Assembly: GCA_945865635.1 (NCBI GenBank)
Contig: CAMBEP010000007.1
Span: 1-64,000, forward strand
From: Candidatus Kuenenia stuttgartensis
GTDB lineage: Bacteria > Planctomycetota > Planctomycetia > Isosphaerales > Isosphaeraceae
Direction of reading: 5' to 3'
DNA length: 64,000 nucleotides
The notes under the pieces were generated by a model. It did no database searches. It was given only the letters and a program-made list of their open reading frames with translations, and had not been told where the DNA came from. A program made the position numbers and the translations under genes. Below, piece after piece: positions 17,197-26,367 of the stretch (positions are counted from its first letter, which is position 1; each line of letters begins with the position of its first letter).

Positions 17197-17598
17197 TTGC
17201 AAAACAATCGTACCAGCCATCTCCAGATGATTCTCATGATTGCGGATCGACTCTCCTCCAACTCGATCATTATGAAGCGTTATTGCATCACACTTGCAGG
17301 CGTATTTTTGGTACTTGCCAAGGAGCAAAAAGGTGTCAAAGTCAGTTACCTGGCCATCTTTCCGATTACAATGATGTGGCTTCTTGATGCAGATTTCTAT
17401 AGAAAGGAGCAGATGGCACACAAGCTTTTCAACAAATATAGAACCATCTCGGAAGATCAGATTGATTTCGACATCGACATCCATCAAATGAGTTGCGAAG
17501 TGCCAACTTGGCTCGGCACCATGTTTTCCTCAAATTTGATGATTTTCTATGTTTCCATGATTGCCGGAATTTTCATCATCGATCAGGCCATCAACTGA
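17197..17598 (+). CDS. Small membrane protein of a family often seen in accessory islands
   Basis: A 133-residue protein with the layout HLQMILMIADRLSSNSIIMKRY, then a membrane hairpin (ITLAGVFLVLA, then YLAIFPITMMWLLDADFYRKEQ), and a further C-terminal hydrophobic segment (MIFYVSMIAGIFIIDQ). I recognise the ...NR(M/L)..NS...K.W/Y..T.....AL... F(W)LD..(Y/F)..QE pattern from small membrane proteins that recur beside restriction and other defence genes; this is memory, not a search. The TTG start is preferred because it matches that family's N-terminus and has a purine-rich GAAAGAGAT upstream; the ATG at 17227 is an alternative. Composition is more AT-rich than its neighbours, suggesting acquisition. 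Confidence 0.65.
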   Translation: MQNNRTSHLQMILMIADRLSSNSIIMKRYCITLAGVFLVLAKEQKGVKVSYLAIFPITMMWLLDADFYRKEQMAHKLFNKYRTISEDQIDFDIDIHQMSCEVPTWLGTMFSSNLMIFYVSMIAGIFIIDQAIN

Positions 17599-17611
17599 TC
17601 CCGCAATCGGG

Positions 17612-18139
17612 TCAGGGCCCAATCATGCTTTCTTCGCTTCCGTTGCGAGATTCTTCAGGCAAAACCATGATCTGATGGCCGCTGCGTAAAAGCCCGACAA
17701 TCCCATCATATTTCCATACGCCGGCTTCCTGAATAAATTGATAGATTGGCCCAACTCGATTCGTCGGGCAAACCCAGACCGCCTGGCCTTCTCGCCAAGC
17801 CTGAAAATTTTTGTGAATAAAACGTGGAAAACCAACAAGCCCGCCCTCAGGTGCGGCTTTTAGCCGATGCGTATCGACAAATCTTTGCGTACAGAGACCT
17901 TTCACAAGATTCAGATCTTGTGCATTGACAGCCGCAGTCAATCGCGTGTAAGCCTGAATGGCGGCCCTGGTTTCACGGGTGGAAAGTGCCAGCCAGATCA
18001 GCATCGAAAACGCCAGACCGGAAGCCGCCACAGTCGCTCCCCACTTACCTAAGAGACCCAAGGATCTTGCTTTAGGATCGTGAGTTGGCTTCGGCTTATC
18101 GCTTTGATTCGATGGTTTTGAGTTGCCCTTAACAGTCAT
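17612..18139 (-). CDS. Hypothetical single-TM protein
   Basis: A 175-residue protein with a basic, disordered N-terminus (~28 residues), one membrane anchor (GATVAASGLAFSMLIWLAL) and an outside domain of ~120 residues with some resemblance to SnoaL/NTF2-like folds (ETRAAIQAYTRLTAAVNAQD), a weak impression. Its ATG overlaps the creatininase stop codon by four bases (ATGA), so it is the last gene of the serS-mgtE-creatininase run. Confidence 0.72.
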   Translation of the reverse strand: MTVKGNSKPSNQSDKPKPTHDPKARSLGLLGKWGATVAASGLAFSMLIWLALSTRETRAAIQAYTRLTAAVNAQDLNLVKGLCTQRFVDTHRLKAAPEGGLVGFPRFIHKNFQAWREGQAVWVCPTNRVGPIYQFIQEAGVWKYDGIVGLLRSGHQIMVLPEESRNGSEESMIGP

Positions 18140-18879
18140 CCGAGAGGAAGCTCCAGAATTCCTCTGGAAACCCGGGTCACTGCCCCAATGGCCGCCTCAA
18201 GCATCTTCTGCCCTTTCTGGGCCGTTGCAAACGATGGATAACCAACAGCCCCATGATCTGTTCGTCGGCCAAAATCGCGGGTCCAGAAGATCGACTTTAC
18301 AGCCGCTGGAGTCATGTCCGGGTCGTCCTCAATCTCTTCAAGACAAACAAGTTCAGGACGCAATGCCATCATCATGGACGTTTCCAGCTCGCAGGCATGC
18401 CCCATTGATGTACGTGGCCCTGTGCAGCAGGCCGCCAACTCGGCAGCGGCAAGATCCCAGTATGCAGAACCCGTGAGAATCGAGCTGGGGAATTCGCGGT
18501 CGAGACGCCGCAAAGCCACCTGAAGCGGGTCGATGTTGCCACCATGCCCATTGAGCAGCATGACCCGGCCAAACCCATCGTGCAGTAGAGGACGGAGAAT
18601 TTCCATCAGCATCAGTTCATAAGTGGACAATGTGGCGGTCAGGGTCCCACCAAATGGCAAGTGATGTTCGCTGGCACCCAGCCACTGGGTGGGCAGAAGC
18701 AGAACATGGCCTGGCAAGTTTCGCTCCAAACCTTCTGCAACGGCTGTCACCAGAACCGTATCGGTGATCACCGGCAAGTGCCGGGAATGCTGCTCGATGG
18801 CCGCAATCGGCGCCACGACCAGAGTCGTTTTTTTTGAGATTCGGCGAATGGCCGGGGCCGTCATTTCTGCAAATTTCAT
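18136..18879 (-). CDS. Creatininase-family amidohydrolase
   Basis: A 247-residue protein with the family's metal-binding signatures: AIEQHSRHLP followed by TD, NGHGGN near residue 110, and GHACELETS. Members hydrolyse cyclic or linear amides, for example creatinine or the MftE peptide-processing step; the substrate here is undetermined. It starts 24 bp after mgtE ends and overlaps the next gene. Confidence 0.9.
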   Translation of the reverse strand: MKFAEMTAPAIRRISKKTTLVVAPIAAIEQHSRHLPVITDTVLVTAVAEGLERNLPGHVLLLPTQWLGASEHHLPFGGTLTATLSTYELMLMEILRPLLHDGFGRVMLLNGHGGNIDPLQVALRRLDREFPSSILTGSAYWDLAAAELAACCTGPRTSMGHACELETSMMMALRPELVCLEEIEDDPDMTPAAVKSIFWTRDFGRRTDHGAVGYPSFATAQKGQKMLEAAIGAVTRVSRGILELPLG

Positions 18880-18903
18880 CTCTCAATGCCTTTCAGATGC
18901 AAG

Positions 18904-20274
18904 TCAAAGTACGTTGACAAGTACGATAATCGCGATGAGATAGTAAATCACGAGCCCTGTGACATCCACCAAGGTGGAAATCAAAGGGGCCGATACAATT
19001 GCGGGATCGATTCCAAGCCGGGTTGCAACCAGGGGAACCATGCTCCCGACCACATTCGCCCAGACACAGATCCCAAGTATTGTGAGCGATATGACCAATG
19101 CAAACCGGGGTGATGTCCCAAGCCCGATCCAAGCGAAGAGAAAGCCGAGTGATCCAAGCAGAATGCCCAGGAATAAGCCTGTGAACCATTCGCGTATGAG
19201 GACTTTAAGAGCATCCGCGAATTGGACTTCGCCGAGAGCCAGGGCTCGAATGATCGTACCGACCGCCTGACTGCCTGCGTTGCCGCCTGTGCCAATCAAT
19301 AGAGGCACAAATACGGCGAGGGCAGGGATCAACTTGTCAACCCATTCGAATCGGTCAAGCACCCACCCGGTCATGGTGCCAGAAAGAAAAAGGGGCAAAA
19401 GCCAGGTCAATCGACGCCTGACAGACGACCCAATCCCTGTGCGCCAATAATCGGAATTCACATGATCCGATGCCTGGCCACCGACACCACCAAACGCCAG
19501 AATGGATTCGCCCTGCTCCTGCCGAAGGATGTCCATGGCATCGTCATGCGTCACGATGCCCACCATATGATCACGTTCGTCAACAATTGGCAATGCATAA
19601 AGGTCGTATTTTTCAATCTTTCGGGCAATCTCTTCCTGATCGTCGTCGACATGACCCAAAATCACGTCGCGATTCATGATCTCTTCCATACGAACCGAAG
19701 GCCGCGCCAGGATCAACTGCTTTAAGGAGACAAGCCCCAGGGGTTTACGGTGCGCATCGATCACATAGGCGTAGTCGATCGTTTCGCGGTCCGGAGCCTC
19801 CTGACGAAGCCTTGCAATCGCCTCCCGAACACTGATCTGCGGCGGCAATGCGGCATAATCTGTCGTCATCACTGCACCAGCCGTCCCAGGCTCATACGAA
19901 AGCAGCCTGCGGATATCCTCACGTTCCGCCTGAGCCAACTGGCGAAGAATCTGGTCAACCTGCTCCTCCTCAAGCTGATAAGCCAGCTTGGCACGGTCAT
20001 CGTGCGGCATCCATTGCAGGAGACTCGCAATTACGTCTGTCGGAAGCGTTTCTGCCAAATGGACTTGCGTATCAAGATCAAGGTAACTGAAGACCTCGCC
20101 ACGCTTGCGCTGCTCAAGCAGGGCAAGAATTTCCGTCTGTTCGGATGGCTCAAAATCCTCGAGCATTTCCGCAATTCTGGGCGGGTTGTAATCGGCGAAG
20201 AAATCGACCAGGTCAGCGGCTTGGCCGTCCCTGATGATTTCTCGCAAGTCAGGAATCAGCAGAGGATTCCGCAC
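18904..20274 (-). CDS. mgtE: Magnesium transporter MgtE
   Basis: 456 residues in the standard order: MgtE_N helical domain (residues ~15-125, with FADYNPPRIAEMLEDFEP), two CBS domains (~130-255) that sense cytosolic Mg2+, a plug helix, and a five-helix membrane domain with LIGTGGNAGSQA and GTIIRALALGE. MgtE is a gated Mg2+ channel. It lies 80 bp downstream of serS on the same strand. No M-box riboswitch was recognised in that gap. Confidence 0.96.
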   Translation of the reverse strand: MRNPLLIPDLREIIRDGQAADLVDFFADYNPPRIAEMLEDFEPSEQTEILALLEQRKRGEVFSYLDLDTQVHLAETLPTDVIASLLQWMPHDDRAKLAYQLEEEQVDQILRQLAQAEREDIRRLLSYEPGTAGAVMTTDYAALPPQISVREAIARLRQEAPDRETIDYAYVIDAHRKPLGLVSLKQLILARPSVRMEEIMNRDVILGHVDDDQEEIARKIEKYDLYALPIVDERDHMVGIVTHDDAMDILRQEQGESILAFGGVGGQASDHVNSDYWRTGIGSSVRRRLTWLLPLFLSGTMTGWVLDRFEWVDKLIPALAVFVPLLIGTGGNAGSQAVGTIIRALALGEVQFADALKVLIREWFTGLFLGILLGSLGFLFAWIGLGTSPRFALVISLTILGICVWANVVGSMVPLVATRLGIDPAIVSAPLISTLVDVTGLVIYYLIAIIVLVNVL

Positions 20275-20354
20275 CGATTTTCGCTCCAGATCAAGTCATT
20301 TTCGGAATTGCTTGCTTCAAAACACCGGCATCTGGCCCGGTACAGGTTTCAAGG

Positions 20355-21650
20355 TCAGGACTTGGCACCCATGACCGATTTACCAATGAAGGGCACCAAA
20401 ACAGGTGGAACATCGACCAGCCCGTCTTCCCTCTGGTAATTTTCAAGGATTGCAATAATGGCTCGCGACAAGGCCACAGCCGTGCCATTCAAGGTGTGCA
20501 CAAAACGTGTTCCCTTTTGGCCTTCTGGCTTATAGCGAATGTTCAGCCGACGCGCCTGGTAATCGCTGCAATCGGATGTACTTGTCACCTCACCAAACCC
20601 GCCTCCATCAAAGAAACCCGGCATCCAGGCTTCCAGGTCAAACTTCCGATAGGCTGGTCCGCCAAGATCGGCTGTGCAGGTGTCAATCACCCGATAGGGA
20701 ATGCCCAACTCCTGAAAGATTTCTTCTTCCAGCTTGAGGAGTTGCAGATGAAGCTCGCCAGATTGCTCTGGTGTCGAGAATGCAAACATCTCGACTTTGG
20801 TGAACTGGTGAACCCGATATAACCCCTTGCTCGCCCGCCCTGCTGCGCCCGCCTCAGTCCGGAAGCAGTGCGACAACCCCACAAACCGGCGTGGCAAATC
20901 TTTTTCGTCCAGCACCGTATCGGCCAGCATCCCACCAAGCGTGATTTCAGCGGTTCCGACCAGGCAAAGATCCGTGTTCTCAACGGAGTAGACCTGCGTC
21001 TCATTACCTCTCGGGTTAAATCCAATCCCTTCAAGAATCTGAATTCGTGCCAAGTCGGGCGTGATCACCGGCGTGAAACCCGCTCCAGCCAGCTTTCGCA
21101 TCGCAAATTGCTGAAGCGCCAAGTCCAGCATCACCGCATCGTTTTTCAGGAAGTAGAAGCCGCTACCGCTCACCTTACCACCAGTCTCGAAGTCGATCAT
21201 GTCCAGGGCACGACCAATCTCCAGGTGATCCTTCGGCTTGAAGCGGAATGTTCGAGGGGTCCCCACAATCCGAAGCTCTTTATTGGCATCGTCGCCCGAC
21301 CCAATCGGAGCATCCGGGTGTGTCATGTTCGGAACACGACCCAAACGATCCTTGAGCTCAGTCTCAAGTGCCCTCAGCGTTTCTTCTTTCTCCGATGCCG
21401 TCGATTTCAAGCCCTTGCCTTCCGCCACCAGTGCGGTTCGCCTGGCAGGATCTTTCTCTTTACCCGTCGACTGCGCCACCTCATTCTGGCGGCGGCGAAG
21501 CTCCTCCACATCCCGCAATACGATCCGATATTCGCCATCAAGCCGAACCACGTGGTCGATCTCTTCCAAGATGTCAGGCGACACATGACGGTCGCGACAA
21601 TTTTGTTTAACAATCTCAACATTTGCCAGAACATATTTCAGGTCAAGCAT
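20355..21650 (-). CDS. serS: Seryl-tRNA synthetase
   Basis: Charges tRNA-Ser and tRNA-Sec with serine. 431 residues, normal for the bacterial enzyme. The N-terminal arm (residues ~1-110) is a charged coiled coil containing RRRQNEVAQ; the class II catalytic core follows, with motif 2 in SHCFRTEAGAAGRASKGLYRVHQF-type sequence and motif 3 in LNGTAVALSRAIIAILE. The start MLDLKYVLAN is typical. It is the first gene of the serS-mgtE-creatininase run. Confidence 0.97.
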   Translation of the reverse strand: MLDLKYVLANVEIVKQNCRDRHVSPDILEEIDHVVRLDGEYRIVLRDVEELRRRQNEVAQSTGKEKDPARRTALVAEGKGLKSTASEKEETLRALETELKDRLGRVPNMTHPDAPIGSGDDANKELRIVGTPRTFRFKPKDHLEIGRALDMIDFETGGKVSGSGFYFLKNDAVMLDLALQQFAMRKLAGAGFTPVITPDLARIQILEGIGFNPRGNETQVYSVENTDLCLVGTAEITLGGMLADTVLDEKDLPRRFVGLSHCFRTEAGAAGRASKGLYRVHQFTKVEMFAFSTPEQSGELHLQLLKLEEEIFQELGIPYRVIDTCTADLGGPAYRKFDLEAWMPGFFDGGGFGEVTSTSDCSDYQARRLNIRYKPEGQKGTRFVHTLNGTAVALSRAIIAILENYQREDGLVDVPPVLVPFIGKSVMGAKS

Positions 21651-21816
21651 TTGGAAGTACTTTCAGAACTCGGGTATTGTGTTTCGGAGAAACATGAACT
21701 CAGGCGACCCCACAGATGCCGCCCATCACGCCGCTCGCGTCTGATCCGCCAAGGGTATCATAATGAAAGGTTTTTCGTCAGCCAGAACTTTCAAAAGTCT
21801 TGAATTTCGGCACTTT

Positions 21817-22548
21817 TCAAAGCGTTCCAAGTGCAATCAAGGCCGCTTCAAGAGACTTCAAATCGTTGAGAATCCTAGCGCCGCCTGCCCAATTACCAGC
21901 TCTTGACTCTGCCGGCGAAAAGCGATGCGCCACACCCAAAACATTCACACCCGCTGTACGTGCAGCCTTGAGGCCAAAAGGAGAATCCTCCAGCGCAACA
22001 CACCTGGCGGGCGGCAGCCCAAGTCGCTGAACCGCCAGACGATATCCATCCGGCGAAGGCTTCGGTTTTGCCACATCCTCTTTGCTTACAACAAATTCCA
22101 TCATATCCAACAGTCCCGATTGCCCCAGGGTTGCCTGCACATTCGCCCGCCACGTGCTGGTCACAATTGCCTGGCGAATTCCCTGCGATGCAATGTTGCG
22201 GATCGATTGCGGCACGCCTGGATAAATCGGTGGAGCCGCTCGCAGAAGATCGACTAAAACCTCCTGCTTGGCGGCACACCAGGCAAGTACCTGGCTTGTA
22301 TGAAGCGATACGCCAATGGCTTCAAAAACTCTGGCCACAAGGTCTCTGTCATCTTCTGATGCCGCCGTTTTAAAGGCATCCGAAGGCAAAGTGATCTCAA
22401 CGTGCCGGACGACACGCTGCCAAGCAGCCACATGGAGATTCTCCGTGCGTGCAATCACACCGTCAAAATCCCATAAAACGGCATCGATGGCCCGGTTTGG
22501 GTTGATTGTTGGGAGTTCCATCTTGAAATTGGTTTGCAATTCTTGCAC
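21817..22548 (-). CDS. HAD-superfamily phosphatase/phosphoglucomutase-like hydrolase
   Basis: A 243-residue class I HAD protein. Motif I is WDFDGVIARTE with the nucleophile Asp; motif II is the TSTWRANV region; motif III Lys is in KPKPSPDGY; motif IV is ALEDSPFGLKAA. The order and cap size fit the beta-phosphoglucomutase/GPH group, so a sugar-phosphate substrate is likely. The GTG at 22548 has AAAGAGAA upstream; the ATG at 22521 is also possible. It starts 16 bp after the UPF0210 gene ends, so the two are probably cotranscribed. Confidence 0.88.
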   Translation of the reverse strand: MQELQTNFKMELPTINPNRAIDAVLWDFDGVIARTENLHVAAWQRVVRHVEITLPSDAFKTAASEDDRDLVARVFEAIGVSLHTSQVLAWCAAKQEVLVDLLRAAPPIYPGVPQSIRNIASQGIRQAIVTSTWRANVQATLGQSGLLDMMEFVVSKEDVAKPKPSPDGYRLAVQRLGLPPARCVALEDSPFGLKAARTAGVNVLGVAHRFSPAESRAGNWAGGARILNDLKSLEAALIALGTL

Positions 22549-22564
22549 AGGATTCTCTTTGGGA

Positions 22565-23941
22565 TCAGTTCCTCAAGCTCGATAAAGGCGCTGGTATGCG
22601 TCCGCCATGACGCACAAATTCCGTCGAGCCACCCGCTGCATGAATCGGAACGATCACCGACTCACCAAACAGGCCGCCAAAAACCGCCTTGTCGCCAACC
22701 CCTTTACCAGGAACAGGTATCACTCTTACAGCCGTGGTTTTATGGTTGATCACGCCAATCGACATTTCGTCGGCAATCAGCGCTGCAAGCGTTTCAGCAT
22801 CGGTATCTCCCGGAACCGGAATCATGTCCAGACCCACCGAGCATACGGCTGTCATCGCCTCAAGCTTGTTCAAAGTCAAGTCGCCGGCTGCGACGGCCGC
22901 ACTCAGCGCACAATCTTCTGTGACCGGTATAAACGCACCTGACATGCCACCCACTGAACTCGATGCAAACGCACCACCCTTCTTCACAGCATCGTTCAAA
23001 AGAGCCAGCGCCGCCGTTGTTCCCGGGGCCCCCAGCCGCTTGACTCCCATCGCCTGAAGAATCTCGCCCACGCTGTCGCCCACCTGGGGCGTCGGGGCCA
23101 GCGAAAGATCGAGAATCCCAAACGATACCCCCAGACGGCTGGCCACCTCACGCCCAATCAGCTCGCCCACTCTTGTCACCCTAAAGGCCGTGTGCTTAAT
23201 CTCTTCGGCAATCTCGCCAAGCGTAACTTTGCCACCCGATGCAGCCACCAGACCCGCCACGGCCGCCTTGACCACGCCCGGCCCTGATACACCAATATTC
23301 ACCACCACATCAGGCTCGCCCACACCATGAAATGCACCCGCCATAAACGGATTATCCGTCGGGGCATTTGCAAAAATGACCAGCTTGGCACAGCCAAACC
23401 CATCACTCGCACGTGTCCGCTCGGCGATCTCTTTGATGATGTGCCCCAGCCTCGCGATGGCATCCATATTGATCCCTGCCGCTGTTGTGCCGACATTGAT
23501 CGACGCACATACCCGGCTTGTTGTCGAAAGCACCTCCGGCAGACTTTCCATCAAAATCGATGCCGCTGGAGTCGTTCCCTTCTGAACCAATGCGGAATAG
23601 CCGCCGACCAAGTCCACTCCAACCTCAGCCACCACTTCATCAAGTGTCCTCGCCACCGCCACAAATCCAGCGTAATCATGGCCTGATGCCACTTCGGCAA
23701 TCGGGGTCACGGCAATCCGGCGATTGACAATCGTGATCCCATATCGATTCTCCACCTCCGTGCAGACTTCCTTCATCCGAGCCGCCGTCCGCAGGATCCG
23801 GGCCCTGATTCTCGCACACATCACATCCGGGTCGGGTGCTGCACAAGCGCGCAAGTCAATGCCAAGCGTGACCGTGCGCACATCAAGCTTATGCTGCCGA
23901 GTCATCTCAAGCGTGGCCAGAACATCTTCAGATCGGTACAA
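22565..23941 (-). CDS. UPF0210 (DUF711) PFL-family protein
   Basis: 458 residues, the usual family length. Characteristic segments are LDVRTVTLGIDLRAC near the start, GITIVNRRIAVTP, VQKGTTPAASILMESLP, INMDAIARLGHIIKE and SVGLDMIPVPGDT. The family is structurally related to pyruvate-formate-lyase-type proteins but its reaction is unknown. The start is a TTG at 23941, chosen because it gives the conserved N-terminus; the ATG just upstream is in another frame and soon stops. It is cotranscribed with the HAD gene. Confidence 0.92.
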   Translation of the reverse strand: MYRSEDVLATLEMTRQHKLDVRTVTLGIDLRACAAPDPDVMCARIRARILRTAARMKEVCTEVENRYGITIVNRRIAVTPIAEVASGHDYAGFVAVARTLDEVVAEVGVDLVGGYSALVQKGTTPAASILMESLPEVLSTTSRVCASINVGTTAAGINMDAIARLGHIIKEIAERTRASDGFGCAKLVIFANAPTDNPFMAGAFHGVGEPDVVVNIGVSGPGVVKAAVAGLVAASGGKVTLGEIAEEIKHTAFRVTRVGELIGREVASRLGVSFGILDLSLAPTPQVGDSVGEILQAMGVKRLGAPGTTAALALLNDAVKKGGAFASSSVGGMSGAFIPVTEDCALSAAVAAGDLTLNKLEAMTAVCSVGLDMIPVPGDTDAETLAALIADEMSIGVINHKTTAVRVIPVPGKGVGDKAVFGGLFGESVIVPIHAAGGSTEFVRHGGRIPAPLSSLRN

Positions 23942-24069
23942 CGCAATTCATCCCATCTGAACAAGTTTCGAACAGGTCGGGAAATCCCCAAACCCTTACT
24001 TTATCCTATCTCCCAACCTCCTCAAATGAACAGGCCAAATTCTTGTCAGGCAAACCCATGATTCTCAAA

Positions 24070-25755
24070 TCAATCGACGATCTGGCTGGACACCAAGCTC
24101 TCCTTATATCCAATCCGGCACGCTTTGGCTAAAAGCTTTTCGCCAGACTTCACTGCAATCGGCCCGGTATACAACCGCCATCTCCCAGGAAGATCGCTCG
24201 CAAGCCGCCAGCCAATCGATGCTCCCGGTGTCGCGCATTGCAACCTGATCAAACCCTTGGACAATCCCTCTGGAATGCCACCCTCGGGCTTCACCGGTTT
24301 GATCTCCACTGGCAATGTTTCCTGAACTATCCCTCCTGGCCTCATCCTCTCATTCAAGGAAGGCTCGGGAAGAACGCCCAAATCGCCTGCCTGATCCATC
24401 CATTGATCCACCGCCCGCTTCATCCGCTTCAACACATCGCGATATTGCGGGTCGCCTGCCAAGTTATGAACCTCGTCAGGGTCCGCAAGCGTGTCATAAA
24501 GCTCGTGCTTCGGCTTCTCAGGCTGAAAAAACAAAGCCGATGGGCCGCTGAGCTTCCCCTCCTTATTCAATCGCCTCCATTCTCGCATCGTAGGCATCTG
24601 CTCCATGTAGTCGATATACTGCGCATATGGCTTTCGGGGCTGAAAGTTCTGCACATATCGAAACTGCTTGTCGCGGGCTGATCGAATCATGTCATAGGTT
24701 TCATCCATCCGGTCCCGATGCGCAAAAACATATTCCCGACTTTGGCTGGCAACAGGCCGAATGATCCCGTTCTTGTCAAGAAAAGCCTTGGCCTGCATAT
24801 GATTGGGAACGTCCAGACCGGCGATCTGCAAAACGCTTGGCCCTAAATCCATAAGCGTCACCAAATCTTCCACCACACTTCCCGGCGCAATCACACCCGG
24901 CCATCGCACAATCAGAGGAACCCGCGTTCCAGAATCGTAAGGCCAGCGCTTGGAACGAGGCAGACCTCGCCCGTGGTCGCCCCAGAAAAAAACGACCGTA
25001 CGATCTGCAAGCCCATCCTCCTGAAGCTCCCGGAGCAAATCGGCAAGCTGCTTGTCCATCGCCGTGATCAAGTCGTGATAGCGGGCCCAGTCGGTGCGAA
25101 TCACCTCAGACTCCGGATAATACGATGGCAGTTTCGCCTTCGAAGGATCATGCCTTTGGCCAGCATCCAAGCTCATCGTCCGCTTCGCAAAAGCTTCGTC
25201 ATCAAGCCTGATCTGGCTCTCGTGGGTCGTGGTCAAATTGAAAACCGCAAAAAATGGCTGGTCTTTATCCGGCCTGTTGCGCCAGTGAGCCTTGTTTGAA
25301 TTGATATCCCAGGCCGTCACCGGCGGTTCGAACTGATAATCCGTCTTGGAATTATTCGTGCAGAAATAGCCGGCCGCTCGAAGATACTCCGTAAAGCACT
25401 TCACCTCAGCAGGCGGCACACACTTATTACGCATGTGCAGCGACCCAATCGTAGTCGGATACATCCCCGTGATGATCGACGACCGGCTCGGCGCACAAAC
25501 CGGCGCAACCGAAAATGCCCGTGTCCACCGAGCCCCCTCACCAGCCAGCCTGTCAATATGGGGCGATCGGGCATAGGTGTCGCCGTAACAGCCTAAATCC
25601 GGGCTGAGATCCTCGGTCGATATCCATAAGATATTCCAGGGCTTCTGCTTGCCAATCGCTGAGTCAACTCGCTCCTGAGCCTTCAATACGCCCGAAATGC
25701 TCAGAAAAATCAATAGGGGACGCAAAACCCGGGAACCAAGTCGTTGATGAGCCAT
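24070..25755 (-). CDS. Sulfatase (arylsulfatase/heparan-type), exported
   Basis: 561 residues with a signal peptide (LRPLLIFLSISGVLKAQ). The active-site motif VCAPSRSSIITG places the formylglycine-precursor Cys at residue 87, in the C-x-P-S-R form. Metal ligands include the STEDLSPDLGCYG region and WGDHGRGLPRSKRWPYDSGTRVP-type sequence around residues 255-280. Planctomycetes carry many such enzymes for sulfated polysaccharides. The Cys must be converted by a formylglycine-generating enzyme, not seen in the window. The ~100-residue C-terminal extension contains a PGASIGWRL segment typical of a chitobiase/FN3-like beta domain. Confidence 0.93.
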   Translation of the reverse strand: MAHQRLGSRVLRPLLIFLSISGVLKAQERVDSAIGKQKPWNILWISTEDLSPDLGCYGDTYARSPHIDRLAGEGARWTRAFSVAPVCAPSRSSIITGMYPTTIGSLHMRNKCVPPAEVKCFTEYLRAAGYFCTNNSKTDYQFEPPVTAWDINSNKAHWRNRPDKDQPFFAVFNLTTTHESQIRLDDEAFAKRTMSLDAGQRHDPSKAKLPSYYPESEVIRTDWARYHDLITAMDKQLADLLRELQEDGLADRTVVFFWGDHGRGLPRSKRWPYDSGTRVPLIVRWPGVIAPGSVVEDLVTLMDLGPSVLQIAGLDVPNHMQAKAFLDKNGIIRPVASQSREYVFAHRDRMDETYDMIRSARDKQFRYVQNFQPRKPYAQYIDYMEQMPTMREWRRLNKEGKLSGPSALFFQPEKPKHELYDTLADPDEVHNLAGDPQYRDVLKRMKRAVDQWMDQAGDLGVLPEPSLNERMRPGGIVQETLPVEIKPVKPEGGIPEGLSKGLIRLQCATPGASIGWRLASDLPGRWRLYTGPIAVKSGEKLLAKACRIGYKESLVSSQIVD

Positions 25756-26367
25756 GTTTTTGGATTTTCCAGAATGCTTGGAAACCAGGATCGCGAGGAA
25801 GGGCTGTTACCATTAAGGATTGTCAAGATTCAGCGGCAGAGACTCAAGAGTTGTGCGGAAAATTTTAAAGATTTTGTCTTACCGCCTCGACGATTCAAAA
25901 ATTTCACCACCAGAAATCCCAAAACGCATCATTTCTTAACACTTATTCTATGGCATAGCAAAGCTCGAAACATTTAGAAATCGGCTCCGTGAAGGCCATA
26001 GACAATGCATCTCAGGACCAGTTTTCAAGGCCCTTTAGCCTCGATTTTTCAAGCAAGGAGCAACGGCCTGACCGCAAACTTCCGAGCCTTTTTGGGTCTC
26101 GTCACAAAGACTTTTCTGTTTTTTCAGAATTTCGTGTTCGTTTTCTGACACAAAACCAGATTTGATTCGTATATTACCATGAGAGACATTATTCTGGATG
26201 TTTCTTAAAAGACTCGCTATGGCCGGTGGAGAAATCAACGCCTTCCCATACGGACTCTGAAAACTGACCTCGACGGATTTGGAAGTTTCGTATACACATA
26301 GCATTTGTCTCGATGGACAAGAGGCCTTTTGGGCTTCATCTCAGTCAGGAATCGGGTGAATCGAACG
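25756..26367. other. Long non-coding region upstream of the sigma factor gene
   Basis: About 610 bp between the divergent sulfatase and sigma-factor genes. AT-rich in its second half. A loose promoter-like pair, CTGACA (26145-26150) and TATATT (26170-26175), is spaced 19 bp apart and points to the plus strand. A minus-strand frame at 26035-26304 (89 codons) lacks coding character. No RNA gene recognised. Confidence 0.35.

Noticed and set aside
20275-20354. Possible M-box riboswitch before mgtE
   Set aside because: The gap is only 80 bp and shows no conserved M-box features.
26035-26304. 89-codon minus-strand frame upstream of the sigma factor
   Set aside because: No Shine-Dalgarno, irregular composition and no recognisable family; likely chance in an AT-rich gap.
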